Positions 1 to 7,054 of a stretch of 15,765 nt of DNA are shown piece by piece (position 1 is the first letter of the stretch; each line of letters begins with the position of its first letter). A model generated the notes under the pieces. The model saw only the letters and a list, made by a program, of their open reading frames with translations, was not told the DNA's origin and searched no databases. The translations under genes were made by a program, and so were the position numbers. The DNA lies in assembly GCA_026416215.1 (NCBI GenBank), contig JAOAFP010000027.1, positions 1 to 15,765 on the forward strand, written 5' to 3'. Origin of the DNA: Negativicutes bacterium. Lineage in GTDB: Bacteria > Bacillota > Negativicutes > SKW292.

Positions 1-41
1 CTGTAGTCGCTCTGCCCCAGAACCAGCAGGAAATTAGCCAT
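1..41 (-). CDS. start of an unidentified gene, cut by the window edge
   Basis: An ATG at 41-39 on the minus strand opens a frame reading MANFLLVLGQSDY that stays open to the window edge. It starts one base after the TGA (45-43) of the CmcI-like methyltransferase (TGATATG), and a weak GGTCAGG-type ribosome binding site lies inside the end of that gene. This close spacing suggests a further cistron of the flagellar/glycan operon. Only 13 codons are visible, so no family can be assigned. The hydrophobic start could be a beta strand of a Rossmann-like fold or the start of a membrane segment. Confidence 0.45.
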   Translation of the reverse strand, partial: MANFLLVLGQSDY

Positions 42-42
42 A

Positions 43-744
43 TCACCTGACCCGCCGCAGATAGCCGCAAGGATTTTGTGTCAGCAAAAACCTTTCACAG
101 CCGGCGTCGATTACAAACTCGTCCGTTTCCGACATAAACTCGGCGATGGCTTCCATCGGCCCCGGGCCGTGCCCGCTCTGCACCGGGTGGCCGTTGACAT
201 TGCTGTCCTCAACGATCATGTAGCCTCCTACCGGGACAAACTGCCGCCAGATCCGCATCTCGGCGAGAACATGGTGGCTGGCGTGGTCGGAATCCAGTAT
301 AACCAGCACATTTTCCGCCCCGGCCACGCTTTTTCTCACCCTCTCCACAACCTCCGGGTCGGTGGACGAGCCGGTGATGTAGTGGATGCGGTCGTGAACC
401 GGCAGCCCCTCTCTCGCCTCAACGTCAATGGTTATAACCTCGCCTTTGCCGATTATGTCGCAGATATTGGCCAGATAGAGGGCACTCCCCCCCATAAAGG
501 TACCGGTTTCAACCACGAAATCAGGCTGCAACCGGTACATTAGCTCCTGGTACATCCACATGTCGAACGGGCATTTGAGGATCTGTCGCCCCATCCACAG
601 GGTGTTCTCCCAAATCCGGCCGCCCTGCGGTAGCGGTTTGCTGTAGTAGAGAATGTGAAACAGGTTTATTACATTGCTCTCGGTCAGGGTCAATTTCTGG
701 TCGCCACAGGTCAGGTCAAATGTTATTCCGGCCGTTTGAGTCAT
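43..744 (-). CDS. CmcI/rhamnosyl O-methyltransferase-family SAM-dependent methyltransferase
   Basis: A 233-residue class I SAM-dependent methyltransferase resembling the cephalosporin hydroxylase/rhamnosyl O-methyltransferase (CmcI) family. Visible motifs are the SAM-binding loop VVETGTFMGGSALYLA (about 77-92), an acidic strand end VITIDVEAREG (103-113), the family-typical GSSTDPEVV (125-133), LDSDHASHHVLAEM (150-163), YMIVEDSNVNG (175-185) and a GPGP stretch near 193. D151/D153 and E179-D180 are candidate metal ligands by analogy with CmcI. It has no signal peptide or membrane segment, so it should be cytoplasmic. The start is preceded by AAGGAG and lies 28 nt after flgL, so it is probably part of the flgMNKL operon. 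Known relatives methylate sugar hydroxyls; a role in modifying flagellin glycan or another surface glycan is inferred from position only. The substrate is unknown. Confidence 0.85.
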   Translation of the reverse strand: MTQTAGITFDLTCGDQKLTLTESNVINLFHILYYSKPLPQGGRIWENTLWMGRQILKCPFDMWMYQELMYRLQPDFVVETGTFMGGSALYLANICDIIGKGEVITIDVEAREGLPVHDRIHYITGSSTDPEVVERVRKSVAGAENVLVILDSDHASHHVLAEMRIWRQFVPVGGYMIVEDSNVNGHPVQSGHGPGPMEAIAEFMSETDEFVIDAGCERFLLTQNPCGYLRRVR

Positions 745-772
745 TCAATTCTCCTTTTAATTGTCCTTTCCC

Positions 773-1762
773 TTACTTCAGGTAGTCGACCAGCGAATTG
801 GGCATCAGTCTTGCCCCGACCGCCATCGACGCCTGATAGGTGGTTTCCACGCTCTTCAGGTAAATAATGGCCTGCGAGGCGTCAACATCGCTGTTTAACG
901 AGTCCTGCTGCTGAATAACCATATTGGTGTTATAGTTCATTTTTAGCGACATCCGGTAAGCATCGCCAATCGCCCCGATCTCAGCCAGGCAGTTTTTGGT
1001 TATTCCCATGGCCGCCTGGGTGATGTTGACGGCGTTGTTGCGCAGCCAGCTGTTTTCAGCCGTGGCCGGGTTTTTGAACTGCCCGGGGTTGTTGATCATC
1101 AGCTGGCTCAGCTTGTTCAGCAGATACAAAGTCTGCGGGGTTTTGCCATCCCCCTGCAGGCTGCTGTCCACGCTGACATTGTTGCCGTTCACGTTGATGG
1201 TGGTGAACTGCAGCGGTCCCATCACGTCGGTGCCGGAAACATTGACCGGATCGGCCGGATTCACCACCCCGCCCTGGACCGGCATATAGATCTTCCCTTG
1301 ATCGCCGGCGTAAACGCCATTGCTGTCAAACGGCGGCAGCGAGTCGCGGGTGCCGGCGAACAGGAACCGGTCACCGACGTTGGTATTCATCGTGTTGATT
1401 ATCTGCTGGGTCATCTTGGCAATATCGGTGCCAATGGCCTGGATGTCAGCGTCGTTATAAGTCCCGTTCAGTGCCTGGGTAACTTTTTCCTGAATGTGGA
1501 TCAGCATGCTGTTGACCGTCTGAATGGCGTTGTCCGAGGCGTCCAGCCAGCCAATCCCGCTGTTGATGTTTTGATCGTTCATGTCGGTCTGGTTGAGCTG
1601 AACGGAAAAAGTCAGACTCCGGGCCACAATGGTCGGGGCATCCGACGGGCGCTGGGCAATCTTGCCAGTGCCAACCTGCTGCTGTAATTCCACCAGCCGG
1701 TTGTTGTTTTTGTTCAGATCAAACAGAAAATTGTTCTGGTAAATCTGGTTGGTCCCCCGCAT
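773..1762 (-). CDS. flgL: flagellar hook-associated protein 3 FlgL
   Basis: FlgL (HAP3) is the second of the two hook-filament junction proteins. It is exported by the flagellar type III system and sits between FlgK and flagellin. The product is 329 aa and has the family's two conserved ends: an N-terminal flagellin-like helix starting MRGTNQIYQNNFLFDLNKNN with VGTGKIAQRPSDAP (about residues 28-41), and a C-terminal helix ending MAVGARLMPNSLVDYLK. The middle contains NVGDRFLFAGT, typical of FlgL and flagellins. The ATG at 1762 is chosen over an upstream in-frame codon at 1804 because it matches the family start and is preceded by GGGGGAGG at good spacing; the longer version would overlap flgK. 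It begins 16 nt after the flgK stop, in one operon with flgM, flgN and flgK. Confidence 0.95.
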   Translation of the reverse strand: MRGTNQIYQNNFLFDLNKNNNRLVELQQQVGTGKIAQRPSDAPTIVARSLTFSVQLNQTDMNDQNINSGIGWLDASDNAIQTVNSMLIHIQEKVTQALNGTYNDADIQAIGTDIAKMTQQIINTMNTNVGDRFLFAGTRDSLPPFDSNGVYAGDQGKIYMPVQGGVVNPADPVNVSGTDVMGPLQFTTINVNGNNVSVDSSLQGDGKTPQTLYLLNKLSQLMINNPGQFKNPATAENSWLRNNAVNITQAAMGITKNCLAEIGAIGDAYRMSLKMNYNTNMVIQQQDSLNSDVDASQAIIYLKSVETTYQASMAVGARLMPNSLVDYLK

Positions 1763-1778
1763 TGGTAATTCCTCCCCC

Positions 1779-4406
1779 TTAAACCGCCTGCAACAGTGTG
1801 CCAATCAGCTCGTTGATAGTGGTAACCATCTTGGCCGACGCACCATAAGCCCGCTGAAACTTGATCAGGTTGGCCATTTCCTCGTCCATGTTCACCCCGG
1901 AAACCGAGTCCCGCCAGTTGGTGATCTGCAGCAGCACTTTCTGCTGGGTATCGCGCAGGTTGGTCTGGGTGTTCACCTGGTTGCCGATGTCGGAAATCAC
2001 GGTGTTGTAGTAGTCATTAATGGTCGCCTTGCCGAGGGCAGCGATCGGGGTGTTATGAATCAGCACCCCCATGGCAAAAGCGTTGTTGCCGTTGGCCGAT
2101 CCGGGCGGGAACAGCATGTTGTAGGTATCGCCGTTTTGATTACTGCCCGCCTTGGGAACCCGGACGGTGAAGGTAACGTACCGTTCAACGTCGCTGCCAT
2201 TCTCCTCAATCCAGTAGTGCAGGGTGGTGTAAACCAGCTTCTGGGTCGAGTCGGCCGGATCATCCTTCAGCACCGTGGTCAGCTGGACCTTGCCGTCACC
2301 CGGTGCAGGGCTGGTGGGGATCACGCCGTAAGTGTGACCGCCAATTACTGCCTGGTTGTTCTTTAGGGAAATATTGGTCAAATTGCCGCTGACGTCAAAC
2401 TGGGGCAGGATATTGAGATTAAGACTGTCCTTGGGCGGCCATAAGGGTTTGCCCTGGCCGTCGTAACCGGCGGTGCTGCCGATCAGCATTTTACCGCCCA
2501 GGGCGTTGGGATCACCGGCGTTGCCGGTAAAAGTGGTTGCGATATCGGCGGCGGCAACGGTGCGCAGTCCGTTCTGGGTGTCGCTGATCAGCGGGTTGAC
2601 CTTCATTTTGCCAATCCAACCGCCGACGTTGTTTGTGACGTTAACCGCATAGGTTTTGTCCAGCTGGGCATTGCCGGTCGGATCAAACCCCGACGGATAG
2701 CTGCCGGTTTTCGATATCCTGATTTCACCGGCCAGCCCGTAGGATGCCCCATTAAGCCCCTGGGCTCTAACCCTGGACAAATCAAAGCTCCACTCACTGG
2801 CCGAAGTCATCCCCGGATCGTAGTCCACTGCCGCCGACCAGCTGTTACCTCCGTCGATCGAAACGTACATGGCCGGCGTTCCACCATTGTCCTTGAAACC
2901 GACCAGCAGGTTGGGAAACGACACCGCCGTATTCGGTATGTTTACCTGCATCATTGAGAAGCTGCCCGGCACTGACGAGCCGGCAACCCCCGACGGCACG
3001 GTCACCGCCGGCTGCCAGCGGTTGACGATTTGCGACGGCAGGTCGAAACTGTAGGTGTCATTGACGGCATTTTTATCGTTAACGTTAATTGATACTTCCA
3101 GACCGTTAGGCAGGATGAACAAATTGTTGCCATTGGCGTCCTGCAGGGTCTGGCTGCCGCCGGTCACCGGGGTGGCCGTTCCCTGGCTGAGAATATTGCC
3201 GTTCTTGTCCTTGACGGTGAACGCCACCGACTGCACTGCCCCGCCGGCGCCGACCGAGGCGATCTTCACTTCCACCGTCTGCAGGTTGGCAATATAGGCC
3301 GTGCGCGAATTTATGTTGATCTGCCCCCCGGCCAGGTTGCTCATCAGTACCGCTGAGTTCTCCAGATCGTAATTTACCCCGGGATTGCCGTAAAAGTTCA
3401 CGTTCGTCGTCCCGTCGAGGGTGTAGCCCATACGGTGCTGCCGGTTGAAGTCCTGAAGCTGACTGCGGCAGATGCTGTCCACCCGGTCGAGGTAAGCGGT
3501 AATTCCATAGTCGGGATTGTCGCGCATGAACAGCAAACTGGCCACTTCGCCCGAGCTGACATTGACAGTGTTGCCGCTGTCGGTGGCAACGATTTTGTTG
3601 GTGATGATCCCGTAGTAGGTGGACAAGCGGGATGTGGCATCATCAACCGTCGCCAGCCTGACGCTGCCCTGAGCGGTAACCAGGGCTTGTCCGCTGCAAT
3701 TTATCACGTATTTTCCGGTCTTGTCCTCAACCACCGACACGTTAACCAGGGCGGCCAGTTCGGTGACCAGTACATCGCGGCGGTCGCGCAGGTCGTTGGC
3801 CTGAATCCCGGTCAGTTCCTGGGCGCTGATCTGGGTGTTCAGATCGCTGATATCCTTGGTGAGGCGGTTTATAGCATCCACCTTGATGCCGATGGTGGTG
3901 TTGAGGTCGGTGACCATGCGCTGCATGTTCTGGAAGGTACTGTCAACGTAGTCGCACAACTGCCGGCCGGCCGCCCGCAGGGTCTGACGCTGGGCCGACT
4001 GCGAGGCGTCAGTAGCCAGCGACTGAATAGCGTTCCACACCTTGTTCAGAGTAGCCTGCAGGCCGTACTCAGACGGCTCATTGAACCAGTCCTCAATCCG
4101 CCGCCCGAATGTAACGGCAGTCTCGCTGAAAGCGTAGTTCGACCCCTGCTCCCAGAGCTGCTGCATTATGTAGCTTTCCCGGATGCCGACAATCGTCGAC
4201 ACGTCCACCCCGGTCCCGACCGCCAGCACTTGGCCGGCAGAATTGGGGGTGAAGGTGGGATTGGTGGCCCCTAGCGCCGCCACCTGCCGGGAATAGCCCG
4301 GGGTTGAAGCATTGGCGATATTGTGGCCTATGGTATCCAGGGCCAGTTGCGAGGCACTAAGTCCTTTGACCGCAGTATTCAGCCCCTGAAACGAAGATAT
4401 TGCCAT
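1779..4406 (-). CDS. flgK: flagellar hook-associated protein 1 FlgK, unusually long
   Basis: FlgK (HAP1) forms the first layer of the hook-filament junction. The N-terminus carries the rod/hook/HAP signature (SSFQGLNTAVKGLSASQLAL, then GHNIANASTPGYSRQ), and the C-terminus has the matching coiled coil EEMANLIKFQRAYGASAKMV and ends INELIGTLLQAV. At 875 aa it is much longer than common FlgK proteins (about 450-650). The extra length is in the middle, roughly residues 350-760, a Gly/Asn/Thr-rich, beta-looking region with no recognised enzyme motif; a stretch near 500 reads AMYVSIDGGNSW. This fits expansion of the outward-facing D2/D3 region. The frame is intact, the start has a strong AAGGGGG site, and the gene lies 10 nt after flgN. 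FlgN is its expected export chaperone. Confidence 0.95.
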   Translation of the reverse strand: MAISSFQGLNTAVKGLSASQLALDTIGHNIANASTPGYSRQVAALGATNPTFTPNSAGQVLAVGTGVDVSTIVGIRESYIMQQLWEQGSNYAFSETAVTFGRRIEDWFNEPSEYGLQATLNKVWNAIQSLATDASQSAQRQTLRAAGRQLCDYVDSTFQNMQRMVTDLNTTIGIKVDAINRLTKDISDLNTQISAQELTGIQANDLRDRRDVLVTELAALVNVSVVEDKTGKYVINCSGQALVTAQGSVRLATVDDATSRLSTYYGIITNKIVATDSGNTVNVSSGEVASLLFMRDNPDYGITAYLDRVDSICRSQLQDFNRQHRMGYTLDGTTNVNFYGNPGVNYDLENSAVLMSNLAGGQININSRTAYIANLQTVEVKIASVGAGGAVQSVAFTVKDKNGNILSQGTATPVTGGSQTLQDANGNNLFILPNGLEVSINVNDKNAVNDTYSFDLPSQIVNRWQPAVTVPSGVAGSSVPGSFSMMQVNIPNTAVSFPNLLVGFKDNGGTPAMYVSIDGGNSWSAAVDYDPGMTSASEWSFDLSRVRAQGLNGASYGLAGEIRISKTGSYPSGFDPTGNAQLDKTYAVNVTNNVGGWIGKMKVNPLISDTQNGLRTVAAADIATTFTGNAGDPNALGGKMLIGSTAGYDGQGKPLWPPKDSLNLNILPQFDVSGNLTNISLKNNQAVIGGHTYGVIPTSPAPGDGKVQLTTVLKDDPADSTQKLVYTTLHYWIEENGSDVERYVTFTVRVPKAGSNQNGDTYNMLFPPGSANGNNAFAMGVLIHNTPIAALGKATINDYYNTVISDIGNQVNTQTNLRDTQQKVLLQITNWRDSVSGVNMDEEMANLIKFQRAYGASAKMVTTINELIGTLLQAV

Positions 4407-4416
4407 AGTTTCCCCC

Positions 4417-4917
4417 TTAGCCTCTGGCGTCCAGCACGCCCTGCTTTACCGGCTCGGTCATCCCCCGGCTGTTCTTGCTGCCGTAAACTTGACCGCCGCC
4501 TGTTGTGGCGGTGGTCAATACGTTAATGTTGAACTCGATCATCCGCAGAGCCTTGAACAATAAATTGGCGTTCTGACGATTGACCAGATCGAGCTGGTCC
4601 AGTACTTCCCTCAGCTGACGGGCTTTGACACAAATCTGCTCAGCCGTCCCCGGATCGTACAAAGCCGCCACCTGGGCAACGGTGGGCTCGGCTGCCGGCA
4701 GCTTGTTTTCGCTGCTGAACCGCCTCAGCCACATCACCCTCTCCCCGTCCAGCCTGCCGCCCTGCCAGACCAGTTTCTCCTCCTGTTTATTGGCGGCATC
4801 AACCGCCGGCAGGTCGGCCGCCACCAGGGCCTCGCGCTTGCTTTTGGCCGTGTCCAGCAATTTACTGTAAACGGCGACCAGTTTGTCGAGAATTTCTATG
4901 AATCCGCCCCCACTCAT
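4417..4917 (-). CDS. flgN: flagellar export chaperone FlgN
   Basis: A 166-aa helical, soluble protein in the FlgN position between flgM and flgK, with the FlgN pattern: an N-terminal amphipathic helix (IEILDKLVAVYSKLL), charged middle helices and a C-terminal VNRQNANLLFKALRMIEFNI, close to the family's conserved NxxNxxLL...L motif. FlgN binds the C-terminal helices of FlgK and FlgL and delivers them to the export gate. Its ATG (4917-4915) overlaps the flgM stop by one base (TGATG), so the two genes are probably translationally coupled. FlgN diverges strongly between species; the call rests on size, helical content, the C-terminal motif and context. Confidence 0.88.
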   Translation of the reverse strand: MSGGGFIEILDKLVAVYSKLLDTAKSKREALVAADLPAVDAANKQEEKLVWQGGRLDGERVMWLRRFSSENKLPAAEPTVAQVAALYDPGTAEQICVKARQLREVLDQLDLVNRQNANLLFKALRMIEFNINVLTTATTGGGQVYGSKNSRGMTEPVKQGVLDARG

Positions 4918-5210
4918 CAGACGATCGCCTTGCTCCAGTAAGCCACCAGCTTGTCGGCAATCTCGCGGGCAGACACCTCGTACTTGCCGGCGGCGATGTT
5001 TTCGGCAATGGTCCGCACTTTTTCGGTGCGGATTTCCTGGCTGTTGCGCAATGCCCGATCAACACTGTTCATTGCCTGTGCTTCGCTCGACAACGACACC
5101 TCGTCCTTACCCATCGTGTAACCGCCCTGCTTACCGCGCACTTTGCCGACCCTGGCCTGCTCGCCGTATATTGCCGCCACTCCGCTGATTTTCCCGGTCT
5201 GATTGATCAT
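4917..5210 (-). CDS. flgM: anti-sigma-28 factor FlgM
   Basis: A 97-aa FlgM, the cytoplasmic inhibitor of the flagellar sigma factor sigma-28 (SigD/FliA). It is released or exported once the hook is complete, which switches on late flagellar genes. The features match the family: a disordered, Gly/Lys-rich N-terminal half, then DEVSLSSEAQ (about 36-45), and a C-terminal sigma-binding helical region with KVRTIAENIAAGKYEVSARE followed by IADKLV. The start has an AGAGGTGG site. It is the first gene of flgMNKL and lies about 70 nt downstream of a sigma-28-like promoter (5281-5306). If that promoter is real, sigma-28 would drive its own inhibitor, the usual negative feedback. Confidence 0.93.
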   Translation of the reverse strand: MINQTGKISGVAAIYGEQARVGKVRGKQGGYTMGKDEVSLSSEAQAMNSVDRALRNSQEIRTEKVRTIAENIAAGKYEVSAREIADKLVAYWSKAIV

Positions 5211-5280
5211 AGGACACCACCTCTTTGGCCGTAATGAAGGGACAATGCCTTTCCCTCATCCCCGTTGCCTTCGCTTATTA

Positions 5281-5306
5281 TTATCGGTAGGCCGGACCAA
5301 AAATTA
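5281..5306 (-). promoter_or_regulatory. sigma-28 (SigD/FliA)-type promoter for flgMNKL
   Basis: On the minus strand, TAAT (5306-5303) is followed after exactly 15 nt by CCGATAA (5287-5281). The Bacillus subtilis SigD consensus is TAAA-N15-GCCGATAT, so spacing and nearly all key bases match. The expected transcript start, near 5274, leaves a leader of about 64 nt before the flgM ATG. The match was found by eye; function is inferred. Confidence 0.7.
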
Positions 5307-5327
5307 ATAGCCGGGGAATATCCCGGC
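5299..5327 (-). terminator. second hairpin with T-rich tail after rlmB
   Basis: On the minus strand, GCCGGG (5327-5322) can pair with CCCGGC (5315-5310) around a 6-nt loop, and is followed by TATTAATTTTT. This resembles a rho-independent terminator. It would be a back-up to the hairpin at 5334-5354. Its T-tract overlaps the -35 box of the flgM promoter, so the two signals share bases. Confidence 0.5.
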
Positions 5328-5333
5328 CGGGAA

Positions 5334-5354
5334 TAAAAAAAGCCGCCGGCGGCT
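5334..5354 (-). terminator. rho-independent terminator after rlmB
   Basis: On the minus strand, AGCCGCCGGCGGCT (5354-5341) is a perfect palindrome that can form a 5-bp GC-rich stem with a CCGG loop, followed directly by seven T residues. It lies 45 nt after the rlmB stop and before the flgM promoter. This is the expected place for the end of the DUF4321-maf-radC-mreBC-rlmB transcript. Confidence 0.65.
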
Positions 5355-5398
5355 GCAGGCAGTGCCCGGGTCTGCGGGGAAGGGTCAGGACGGCGTAA

Positions 5399-6241
5399 TC
5401 ACGCCTGGTTGTCCGCCGGTTTTTGCCGGCGTCGCTGCCGCATGGCTTCGTATAAAAAAATCCCCGCCGCCACGCTTACGTTCAGGGACTGGACCCGGCC
5501 GCTGAGCGGCAGGCTGAGCAAGTAGTCGCACTGCCCGGCCAGCAGCCGGGAAATCCCCTGCTGCTCGTCACCCAGCACCAAAACCGTCGGTCCGCCGAGA
5601 TCGGCCGCATCATAATCCTGTCCGCCGGCCACCACCGCGCCGGCCACCCAAAACCCCCGCCGCTTCAACTCTTTCACCGTCTGAACCAGATTAGCCACCC
5701 GGGCCACCGGCAGCACCGTCACCGCCCCGGCCGACGCCTTGGCCACCGCCGCCGACAGCGGGCAGGCCCGGCGGCTGGCAATAATCACCCCCAGCGCCCC
5801 CACCGCTTCAGCAGTACGGATGATCGCACCCAGGTTGCGGGGATCGCTGACTCCGTCCAGAACCAGAATCATCGGCAACCGATGGCTGTCGGCCACCCGC
5901 CCGGCGATGTCCTGCCAGGCGGTGTAGGCTACCGGCGGCAGGCACGCCACCACTCCCTGATGCACCCCGCCCTGACACATTACCGACAGCCGCTGTTCAG
6001 GGACGGCCTGAACGATAATCCGGCGCTGCCTCGCCAGACCGACAATTTCCCGCAACCTGCCCTGCCGGTAATCCCCGGCAACCAACAGTTTGTTGACCGG
6101 ATGGTCACTTTTAAGCAGTTCAGCAACAGCATGACGGCCGTATATAAACTCCCCGGCCGCTTCTGCCGTGTGCCGGCCGCCTGCCCCTCCCTGCCCGGTA
6201 ACAGCGTCCTGGCCGCTACCGCTGATTTCAGTTGCCGCCAA
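5399..6241 (-). CDS. rlmB: 23S rRNA 2'-O-methyltransferase, RlmB/TrmH (SpoU) family
   Basis: A 280-aa SpoU-family RNA 2'-O-ribose methyltransferase, most like RlmB, which methylates G2251 (E. coli numbering) in the peptidyl-transferase region of 23S rRNA. An N-terminal substrate-binding domain starts at FIYGRHAVAELL (32-43), and the GVHQGVVA element lies at 92-99. The SPOUT knot motifs follow: LDGVSDPRNLGAIIRTAEAV (128-147, N136 and R142), LVLGDEQQGI (221-230) and LPLSGRVQSLNVSVAA (244-259, S252 and N254). About 30 Gly/Ala-rich residues precede the usual family start. No ATG is available there, so the TTG at 6241 is taken; it overlaps the mreC end by 14 nt, suggesting coupling. The bond to mreC is uncommon, since rlmB more often follows cysS-mrnC in Firmicutes. 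RlmB rather than another TrmH-like enzyme is likely but not proven. Confidence 0.88.
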   Translation of the reverse strand: MAATEISGSGQDAVTGQGGAGGRHTAEAAGEFIYGRHAVAELLKSDHPVNKLLVAGDYRQGRLREIVGLARQRRIIVQAVPEQRLSVMCQGGVHQGVVACLPPVAYTAWQDIAGRVADSHRLPMILVLDGVSDPRNLGAIIRTAEAVGALGVIIASRRACPLSAAVAKASAGAVTVLPVARVANLVQTVKELKRRGFWVAGAVVAGGQDYDAADLGGPTVLVLGDEQQGISRLLAGQCDYLLSLPLSGRVQSLNVSVAAGIFLYEAMRQRRRQKPADNQA

Positions 6242-7046
6242 ACGATTTCACCACCAATACTTCCCCGATCGAACTCATGTCCACCGCCGGACGCACCACC
6301 GCCAGCCTGGTCAGCCCGCCGATATCATCGCGAACGTCGATGACCTCGCCGACAGCGACATTACCTGGATAATTGCCGCTGTACCCGGATGTAACCACCC
6401 GGTCGCCGCGAATCACGTCGCTCTCCGTCGGGATATTGATCATCCTCAGCTGCCCGCTCCCCTGACCGACGACTACCGCATTAACCCTGACCCCTCCCCG
6501 CTGGACGGCGACACTCACCACACTGCCCTCGGCGGTAAGCAGCCTGACCCGGGAGCTAAACGGATAGACGGCATCGACCATGCCCACTGCCCCCCGGCCG
6601 GTGATCACGGCCATTCCTTCGCTTATCCCTGCCTGCTGCCCGACGCTGATCGTCAGATACCGATGCCAGTCGATCCAGGAACGGGCGATTATCCGGGCAG
6701 CCACGGTGTTCATGCCGCGACTCGTCCGCTGCAGCTGAAGCAAATCGCGCAAACGGCCGTTTTCCGCCATCAGGCTATCATAATCGTCCAGTTGTCGCCG
6801 CAGTTCCTCATTTTCCCGCTGCAGCGCCGCTATCTGCTGCTGGCTGTCCCTGATTCCGGCGATGAACCTGACTGGCCAGCCGGCTATTTCCGCCACGTAG
6901 CTGCCGGCCATCAGCACCGGATAGGCCGCGGCATTGGCCGCTTCGGCCAGCCATGCCGGTCGCCAGTCGCGGTGCAGGCCGTAGACCATGACTGCCAGCA
7001 GCACTGCCCCGGCCAGCCATCTGAACCCGGCCGATTTCCTGCCCAT
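6228..7046 (-). CDS. mreC: rod shape-determining protein MreC
   Basis: A 272-aa MreC, the bitopic membrane protein that links MreB filaments to the elongation peptidoglycan synthases (PBP2/RodA). It has a short cytoplasmic start, one membrane segment (about 9-25), a coiled coil (about 66-105, QQQIAALQRENEELRRQL) that mediates dimerisation, and an extracytoplasmic beta-barrel region with WHRYLTISVGQQAGISEGMA (about 129-148) and VVTSGYSGNYPGNVAVGEV (about 217-235), both typical of MreC. The ATG lies 8 nt after the mreB stop with AAGGA just upstream. The gene that follows is rlmB, not mreD. Confidence 0.95.
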   Translation of the reverse strand: MGRKSAGFRWLAGAVLLAVMVYGLHRDWRPAWLAEAANAAAYPVLMAGSYVAEIAGWPVRFIAGIRDSQQQIAALQRENEELRRQLDDYDSLMAENGRLRDLLQLQRTSRGMNTVAARIIARSWIDWHRYLTISVGQQAGISEGMAVITGRGAVGMVDAVYPFSSRVRLLTAEGSVVSVAVQRGGVRVNAVVVGQGSGQLRMINIPTESDVIRGDRVVTSGYSGNYPGNVAVGEVIDVRDDIGGLTRLAVVRPAVDMSSIGEVLVVKSFGGN

Positions 7047-7054
7047 TTCCGTCC

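Noticed and set aside
3435..4274. 279-codon plus-strand frame opposite flgK
   Set aside because: It is an antisense frame to a clear flgK, with no ribosome binding site and composition typical of a reversed coding strand.
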